Source: an uncultured Rhodospirillaceae bacterium (lineage in GTDB: Bacteria > Pseudomonadota > Alphaproteobacteria > Rhodospirillales > Casp-alpha2). Taken from it: 11,157 bases of DNA. The notes beneath the pieces are model-generated. The model was not told where the DNA came from and ran no database searches. It saw only the letters and a program-made list of their open reading frames with translations. The stretch lies in NCBI GenBank assembly GCA_913048145.1, contig CAJWVP010000058.1:1-11157 (forward strand). The letters run 5' to 3'. Each line of letters begins with the position of its first letter. The stretch's first letter is position 1. Made by a program: the position numbers and the translations under genes. Shown here piece by piece: positions 8,846 through 11,157 of the stretch.

Positions 8846-9157
8846 TTAAATCTTAAGGTCAAACAAAGGAACGTGCTGTTGCGCACCGTATACGTCGGAA
8901 TCTGACGGTCCACCAGAACGATGCCGGCGTGGAAGTGTAATCTTGATTGCTAGGGCTTGGGCGTAGGGGATGACGCTGACTTCGTTGTGGGATACTCGGT
9001 AGAGTTCCGCCATGCGCGCCGGCGCAAGTACGCCGGCGGCGACCACCTGATCAAAAGCCGCCTGGTCCGGTAGGATCACATCCAAGGTCAACAGCAGCGG
9101 CCCCGCGTTCTTCGAACGGATAACACTAGCCACATCCTTAAGCTTACGGCGGGTCAC
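8846..9157 (-). CDS. DUF4387 family protein
   Basis: This 103-residue protein matches my recollection of the DUF4387 family along its whole length. The N-terminal block is LKDVASVIRSKNAGPLLLTLD (residues 6-26, key residues IRSKNAGP and LTLD). The C-terminal block is ALAIKITLPR (68-77), then SGGPSDSDVYGAQQHVPL (81-98). It has no signal peptide and no membrane segment. The start is GTG at 9155-9157, which overlaps the TGA of the upstream AtuA-like gene as GTGA; AGGAA lies eight bases before it, so translation is probably coupled. DUF4387 genes are regularly found next to DUF1446/AtuA genes, and in some AtuA-like proteins a small C-terminal domain occupies a comparable place, so this is probably its partner subunit. 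The biochemical function is unknown. Confidence 0.88.
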   Translation of the reverse strand: MTRRKLKDVASVIRSKNAGPLLLTLDVILPDQAAFDQVVAAGVLAPARMAELYRVSHNEVSVIPYAQALAIKITLPRRHRSGGPSDSDVYGAQQHVPLFDLKI

Positions 9158-10518
9158 GACGTAATTTCCTGGTAGGTAACTGGAAACGGTTCAAGCGGGT
9201 CATCAAGTTCAAGTGTATGCCAGATAGAAAAGTCAAAAACCTCGCCTACGGAAATGTCGGACGGCGAAAACGGAAAAGCCAGGTTGCCAGATATGCACAA
9301 CCTGCCATCGAAGTCCGTATGCAGGAGAGCGTATCGTGCCTTCGCCAAAACCGCACGGCTCGTGGCCTCGTCATCGGCAATCACTTCTCCAATGATGCAT
9401 AGTTCTGTTGGTGCTAGGTTCAGCGCGGCAAATTCCCGATCACCCATAACGGCGCCAGCACCGTATGTCCGAAAGGCGACCGTATATGCATCGTCGTCGA
9501 TCTTTAGGCTGCGCGCCTGATCACGGGTCCGGGCCTCGCAGGCCGCCGCAAAATCGGCAAATCCCGCCGTCAGCACAGGATCGCGCACACCAGCAATAAA
9601 AATAGATCGGAACCCGGCCCGCCGAACACCTTCCAGCTTCACTGTATACGCTTCAGTTGGCTTGAAGCGACTGCCAGTGACATGAACGGTTCGCGGATCC
9701 ACCTGAGTGAAGGTGCAGTGAGACGAATCCAACACGCCCGACGGCTCCTTCAACTCGTGGGGTGATGGATTTTCATAGAGGGTATGGGCAGCAACGCGGG
9801 TCTTCGTACAAATTTTATCAGGATGTCCGGGCTCCACATGGAACCCATCGTCGTTTAGCGTTCCAATAATGCAGTCCTGGCCAGCGCGGGGCTCGATCAC
9901 TTGGGCTCCGCACTCAATAATCTTTCCCAAATGCCAGGCTAGCCCTGCATCATGTCCGTGCATCAGCGGCAGCGCAGCATAGATGGCAGCGTCTGAACAC
10001 CGCCCAGCAATAATTACGTCCGCGCCCGCGTTTAGAGCGTTCTGAAGCGGCTCTACCCCCATCATGGCGACAATACGTGCCGCCCGATCGACTGTGTCTG
10101 TAGTCAATTCCTCTATCGGTCCAAGAGGCGCCGTACGTCCAGCCGTTACATGACGGTTGAGATAGGCACGCGCCGGCTCGGCCTTGATGATCGCCATCTT
10201 GAATGACAACCCGTGCTGCCGCGCAAGGTCTTCAATAAGACTGACGGTCCATGCCAACTGCGCATCACTTCCGCCTCCCCCGGCCGAGCCGATGATCATG
10301 GGAACATCAAATTCCCGCGCGCCCCGCAACATTAAGCCCAGGTCACGCCGCGTTGCCGTCTCGGATACGAACGGCGTTGCCGTTCCTAAGTAGTAAGGCC
10401 CAGGATCCATGGAACCTGCATCGCAGCCGATCATCCGAACGCCCATCTCAAGTCCACGCCGGAGTCCCACTTCCGTAAAGCCGTAGCCGATCATACCGGA
10501 GCACGCCATCAAGCGCAT
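9154..10518 (-). CDS. AtuA-like protein (DUF1446, acyclic terpene utilization family)
   Basis: The 454-residue protein belongs to the DUF1446/AtuA family, named after the first gene of the Pseudomonas acyclic terpene (citronellol/geraniol) catabolic cluster; the reaction of AtuA itself is not established. Family features are an N-terminal glycine-rich segment, CDAGSMDPGPYYLG (32-45), the loop IIGSAGGGGSDAQL (75-88) and GADVIIAGRCSDAAIY (165-180). A motif with ECGAQ follows at 202-206. It is soluble by appearance, with no signal peptide. The start at 10518 has AAGGGA about six bases upstream. Its stop overlaps the DUF4387 start. The neighbours, an aminotransferase upstream and a thioesterase downstream, suggest breakdown of a branched or amino compound through CoA esters, but terpene use is not implied because the other atu genes are not present here. 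Confidence 0.9.
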   Translation of the reverse strand: MRLMACSGMIGYGFTEVGLRRGLEMGVRMIGCDAGSMDPGPYYLGTATPFVSETATRRDLGLMLRGAREFDVPMIIGSAGGGGSDAQLAWTVSLIEDLARQHGLSFKMAIIKAEPARAYLNRHVTAGRTAPLGPIEELTTDTVDRAARIVAMMGVEPLQNALNAGADVIIAGRCSDAAIYAALPLMHGHDAGLAWHLGKIIECGAQVIEPRAGQDCIIGTLNDDGFHVEPGHPDKICTKTRVAAHTLYENPSPHELKEPSGVLDSSHCTFTQVDPRTVHVTGSRFKPTEAYTVKLEGVRRAGFRSIFIAGVRDPVLTAGFADFAAACEARTRDQARSLKIDDDAYTVAFRTYGAGAVMGDREFAALNLAPTELCIIGEVIADDEATSRAVLAKARYALLHTDFDGRLCISGNLAFPFSPSDISVGEVFDFSIWHTLELDDPLEPFPVTYQEITS

Positions 10519-10618
10519 GAATTTCCCTTCTTAGCCTCGTTCTTTCAGCAAAACATAAGCCGGAGTGGAAAGAGGTAGGATAGACGGCAACTTTTTGAAT
10601 AATCTATCGACCAGCAAC

Positions 10619-11157
10619 CTACACGTGTCCCTCTTCGCGAAGCATGGCAATCGACGCGCTCACCGCATCCGCGGTGGCAGCGATATCTTCGTCGGTGTGC
10701 ACCGATGACACGATGGCACCCGGCTTCGAGTTGAAATCAATTCCATTCACCAGCATAGCCAGTCGGAACAGGTCCTTCGCAGCATGATTGGAGGCCCGCT
10801 CCATGACTGGCATGGGATACGCCAAGGCATCGAAGTTCTCAGGATCAATATCCAATCTATCCGGATTGGTAAAAATATACACGCTGGAGCCGTTGCCGTA
10901 GGCGGCCCACGCCAGGTCCGACGTGGCGAACGCCTTATTGCAGGCGGCCATGAGCTTACGGCCCTGCTCATTGGCCTGTTCGGATACTTCCGTCTCTGCC
11001 ACGCGGGCCAACATCTCAACACCCGTCGCGGCTGATAGGGGATTGGCGTTAAAAGTCCCTTGGTGCGGAATTTTTTGGAACCCATGGAACTCAGCGGCCT
11101 CAAAATCCAACAGTTGCATGATATCGCGTCGGCCACAGACAGCCCCGCCGGGCAGGC
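10619..11157 (-). CDS. Class III aminotransferase, glutamate-1-semialdehyde aminotransferase-like (5' end outside window)
   Basis: Only the last 178 or so codons are inside the window; the gene runs off the right edge. The visible part is the C-terminal portion of a PLP-dependent class III aminotransferase. It begins with LPGGAVCGRRDIM, which in this family follows the catalytic PLP-lysine by a few residues, so that lysine lies just outside. HQGTFNANPLSAATG (partial residues 31-45) carries the Thr34 that contacts the PLP phosphate of the neighbouring subunit. The C-terminal small domain ends SASIAMLREEGHV. It resembles the GSA-like group (hemL relatives), many of which are catabolic or mutase-type enzymes rather than heme-pathway enzymes. 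The gap to the AtuA-like gene is 100 bases, so common transcription is likely but not certain. Confidence 0.88.
   Translation of the reverse strand, partial: LPGGAVCGRRDIMQLLDFEAAEFHGFQKIPHQGTFNANPLSAATGVEMLARVAETEVSEQANEQGRKLMAACNKAFATSDLAWAAYGNGSSVYIFTNPDRLDIDPENFDALAYPMPVMERASNHAAKDLFRLAMLVNGIDFNSKPGAIVSSVHTDEDIAATADAVSASIAMLREEGHV

Noticed and set aside
10519..10618. Promoter or terminator in the gap before the AtuA-like gene
   Set aside because: No pair of -35/-10 boxes with sensible spacing and no hairpin with T-run was found by eye.

Overview
The window carries nine intact or window-truncated protein genes and one decayed regulator fragment. It looks like the chromosome of a Gram-negative proteobacterium. 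An alphaproteobacterium of the Rhodospirillales type is my best guess, because of the periplasmic-binding-protein transporter, the mid-50s percent GC by eye, and the mix of amide/peptide and acyl-CoA catabolic genes. The taxon is inferred from gene style only; there is no rRNA or other marker. I see no tRNA, rRNA, CRISPR array, insertion sequence or phage gene.

Left arm, minus strand (about 67-3370): a complete tripartite tricarboxylate transporter (TTT) operon in the order tctC (exported binding protein), tctB (small membrane subunit), tctA (large membrane subunit). A strong hairpin without a T-run lies between tctC and tctB, a common arrangement where the binding protein is needed in excess.

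Divergent intergenic region (3371-3895): about 285 AT-rich bases with a candidate tctC promoter, followed by the C-terminal end of a GntR-family (UTRA effector domain) regulator that has lost its DNA-binding half. This fragment looks like the remains of the regulator that once sat between the two divergent units.

Centre, plus strand (3896-7967): two tandem gamma-glutamyltransferase-like Ntn hydrolases followed closely by a histidine-phosphatase-family protein. Both hydrolases keep the threonine nucleophile and the glycine pair of the oxyanion hole. Both lack the residues that canonical GGT uses to hold a gamma-glutamyl group, and neither has a signal peptide. The simplest reading is import of a small carboxylated amide by the TTT system and its cleavage in the cytoplasm. 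The substrate is unknown.

Right arm, minus strand (7964-11157): a second module reading leftward, made of a class III (glutamate-1-semialdehyde-like) aminotransferase cut by the window edge, an AtuA/DUF1446 protein, a DUF4387 protein joined to it by a GTGA stop/start overlap, and a TesB acyl-CoA thioesterase. This is probably a catabolic module that passes through CoA thioesters. The TesB and phosphatase genes converge and share a CTAG at their stop codons.

Most of the window is ordinary accessory catabolism. The points worth a second look are the pair of GGT-like enzymes with rewritten substrate pockets, the regulator remnant, and the AtuA/DUF4387 pair of unknown chemistry.
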